From: Strobilurus pachycystidiatus
Taxonomy: Eukaryota; Basidiomycota; Agaricomycetes; Agaricales; Physalacriaceae
Direction: 5' to 3'
DNA length: 64,000 bases
Assembly (NCBI GenBank): GCA_019915135.1
Contig: JAHLMK010000004.1
Coordinates: 1,178,001 to 1,242,000 of the forward strand
The notes under the pieces were generated by a model that was given only the letters and a program-made list of their open reading frames with translations, did no database searches and had not been told where the DNA came from. Position numbers and translations under genes: made by a program. Below are positions 61,592 through 64,000 of this stretch, piece by piece. Each line of letters begins with the position of its first letter. Positions within the stretch are counted from its first letter, which is position 1.

Positions 61592-63577
61592 ACTGTGTCT
61601 TTAGGAACTATACGTCTAAATAGAAGTCTTGGGCGTAGGATATTCAATGAACCATTTGCGTAACTCGAACAACTGCCGGATTGCACGGTCCAGCACGGTC
61701 CGTGCGTCCGACATCCGATCAGTGACAGTGACAAACTACCTTTTTTGACTCATCAAACTCATAAATGAGGGAGTGCGCCGTGTCGGAAACTGGCCACTTG
61801 GAAGTTGGCGTAGCCGACACCGAATCCACGCTGCTCGATGGGATGCCAGACTACTGGTACGTCGGGCCTATATATTCTGGAACTTCCACAAACGCCATTT
61901 TTATCAACAGAGATTTGTATGGCCCGGCCGATCCCACTTAGCATTATGTCGAATCACCGTCTTGTTCGATTTGGCATCCGCTACCCACAACCTCCAGTCG
62001 AAACCGTGAGTCTGGCATTGATTATCGAAAAGCACCGCTCTTCCTTCATATTACTTGGTTGAGGTCTCAACAAGACACGAAAATATACGCTCCAATGCGA
62101 CACTGAACAGTGGGCCAAAAAAAGGACTGAAAGAACTGGTGCATTTCTATACTAAGCGCGCCAAACTAATGGCACTGTGCACTTCTTGATTTCTAGAGCC
62201 ATCTCTCTGTCATACTCTCTTCGGATTGTCCTTAGTATTTCCTCACTTTTATCCGTCCCCATCGATCTGCGGCACTACATACTCTGAACTTTCAATTCAC
62301 CGGCTAAGTAGATTGTGACGTCTGGCGGTAAGGGGACTCGCAAGCCATTCTTCCTGTCATAGCGGATTCCTGAATCTTTTTCTCCAGATGAGTATACGCG
62401 AGATGCGAAACTGCAGGAGAACATTCAGAGTGCGGAATGGGGATGCCCAACAGGCACACATCAGCACATCACCACGCGCAGACCTAGTCCTTCCGAGGCC
62501 TTTCCATACCCTCCAATTGAATTCAACTTGCCATTGGAACATTTTTCTCAGGATTTCACTCTATCGCAGATCGACGGCTTGTTCCTCCGCGCTCAGCCCT
62601 AGCATTTTGGACCACGGACCACGGACCCTGGGGGCCTGGCTTCCCATCGAACCGAAAGAGAAGGACCTTAAATCAGTCGGCGGTTTCTACCCGTTGACTA
62701 TGTATAACACCACACTTGCTCTCACGACGTTTAGCATGATCTAGGCCGGATCTCACAATCATCCGAACGTCTTGATTCTGAGATGCAGCGCAAAAAGGAC
62801 ACCTCTTGAATGCTAAGGGCGAAATATTACTCTACTCAAGCTGTTCGCTGCTATAACGGCACCTCCTCATTGAGTTATTTTAGACTCTAGACATCCTGCG
62901 GGATCAATGAACGAGCTTCCAAGAGTTCGAAGCATTCCCTCCTTGTGCCTGGGTTTGGTGAGCAGCATGGACTGCCATGACAGGCCCATATGATGTAGAG
63001 GCTGACGCATCCGTCAAGATTGACGTTTATAGATTATACAGGTCAATCAGGTATAGCCACCAGAACACTAAGCGCCCAAACACCTCGCTGTGCGTTAGAG
63101 AACTGCCAACGTTCTGCCAACGTTCCGCTTCGGGAAGGAACACCTTCGGACGCGTGTTCAAACGTGTACTCGTCCCACCACCACCGGTACCACCCTCGGA
63201 GTCGTAATCACGAAGACCGCTTTTTCTTCCATATTACTAGTTAAATCTAAATTGAGGGGTCACCTTGTTCAAGTTCATAAGGTTCATCAAGTCAGTCGGA
63301 ATGCTACACGGGCGATCGCAGCTCGCTTATGGTCTGTACAGCCAACTTGATGTTGTTCCAGAGTAGGGCAAGGGGAATTGCAACGCCCGGGGCATCTGCG
63401 ATTGCTCCGGAAAGACATGGTATGTCGCGTTCTAGCGTTGACCAACGTAATGGTGGCTTTTGGGCGTCCTGCTCCCCCTGACACATTGATTCAATCGTGA
63501 TTCTTCAAAGTTCCTAGGTACGCAAGTTCACTATATAAGCATCCAAAGTCGCCACATCCTTCTTCATCCAGACTTCC
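61592..63577. other. Intergenic, no gene recognised
   Basis: About 2 kb with no supported gene. The frames at 61944-61759 (-) and 62388-62744 (+) have no domain or splice context; the former has some coding character (DVPVVWHPIEQRGFGVGYAN) and could be debris. No repeats were noticed apart from short duplications of CACGGTCC near 61684-61700 and GGACCACGGACC near 62610. Confidence 0.4.
63532..63538 (+). promoter_or_regulatory. TATA box of the WSC-domain gene
   Basis: TATATAA 46 nt upstream of the ATG at 63578, followed by a C/T-rich leader; this suggests a short 5' UTR and a strong, regulated promoter. Confidence 0.5.
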
Positions 63578-64000
63578 ATGGGTTTCTCTCGTTTAGTAGG
63601 GGCAATTGCCCTTGCGTCCACTCACGTTCGTCTTCCCCACTCGCGGCCCTCTACCTTGTATTTACTGTTGACCTCATCTCCAGTTTACTTTCGCTTCTTC
63701 ATCGTCGAATCACATTCTTTCAAGAACACCTTTCAAGCATCGACGACAGTCAGTGCCGACCGTCCTTCCGGGAAACTGGAGCTCATTGGGATGTTATACG
63801 TACGACTCTTGACTTCCGTTCGCGTCTGTTCTCATGCACCGTTCAGTGATACGGCGGGTCCCCGAACACTCGGGTCTTCGACGTACACGGATACTGTGAA
63901 CATGACTGTTGGCAACTGCATCGACTACTGCGACAATCAAGGCTACATCTACGCCGGAGTTGAATACGCCCAAGAATGCTGTACGCAACTTAGCCCAGAA
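63578..64000 (+). CDS. WSC-domain secreted protein, 5' part (cut by window edge)
   Basis: Start of a gene encoding an extracellular protein with at least one WSC domain, a Cys-rich putative carbohydrate-binding module. The first exon (from 63578) gives a signal-peptide-like MGFSRLVGAIALAS. After an intron of about 120 nt, coding resumes near 63748 with VPTVLPGNWSSLGCYT. A further intron (about 63799-63846) is followed by DTAGPRTLGSSTYTDTVNMT, NCIDYCDNQGYIYAGVEYAQ and EC, the WSC consensus. Another donor (GTACGC) occurs at about 63979. In Agaricomycetes such proteins usually carry several WSC repeats; the rest lies beyond the window. The first intron boundaries are approximate. Confidence 0.8.
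   Translation, partial: MGFSRLVGAIALASTHVRLPHSRPSTLYLLLTSSPVYFRFFIVESHSFKNTFQASTTVSADRPSGKLELIGMLYVRLLTSVRVCSHAPFSDTAGPRTLGSSTYTDTVNMTVGNCIDYCDNQGYIYAGVEYAQECCTQLSPE

Overview
The window is nuclear DNA of a filamentous basidiomycete, most likely an Agaricomycete. Almost every gene is split by 45-60 nt introns, several genes carry 9-16 nt microexons, and the gene content is fungal: fungal-type Zn2Cys6 regulators, a KRE9/KNH1-type wall protein, GH128 glucanase, MET17, FCY1, a STE7-type MAPKK and NCA2. The species cannot be fixed from sequence alone. I reconstructed about 30 genes by joining exons on frame, splice sites and family conservation. Exon boundaries are my own manual calls and can be off by a base or two.

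Layout. 0-10 kb (+): the 3' end of a carnitine acetyltransferase, two tandem paralogous Zn2Cys6 transcription factors, and CAF1 deadenylase. 10-15.5 kb (-): a hemerythrin-like protein and a BZZ1 F-BAR/C1/SH3 protein. 17-20.5 kb: a secreted double-psi beta-barrel protein and a tandem pair of KRE9/KNH1-like wall proteins. 21.5-26.6 kb: guanine deaminase, GH128 glucanase and an SMP-30 lactonase. 27.9-32.6 kb: MET17 followed by VPS36, with a tandem segmental duplication that spans the junction between them. 33-43.5 kb: STE7-type MAPKK, PP2A activator, VPS45, ERV46, a coiled-coil acidic nuclear protein and an HMG-box protein. 43.5-47.2 kb is gene-poor. 47-61.6 kb: PDX3, a Kelch/BTB (Ral2-like) protein, a small mitochondrial membrane protein, a coiled-coil orphan, FCY1, SEC2, NCA2 and a UPF1-like SF1 helicase. 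A WSC-domain gene runs off the right edge.

Functional themes are mixed, as expected for a non-clustered fungal region. They include endomembrane traffic (VPS36, VPS45, ERV46, SEC2, BZZ1), nucleobase salvage (guanine deaminase, FCY1), wall and secreted proteins (GH128, KRE9-like pair, DPBB protein, WSC) and Ras/MAPK signalling (STE7-type MAPKK, Ral2-like Kelch/BTB).

The most notable sequence-level observations are four. First, the MET17-VPS36 tandem duplication left a truncated VPS36 copy whose four coding indels are all multiples of three but whose zinc fingers have lost cysteine ligands. Second, an exact 25-bp tandem repeat breaks the frame of the helicase gene. Third, six GC-AG introns occur in six different genes. 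Fourth, a pair of tandem regulators has DNA-binding domains spread over microexons.
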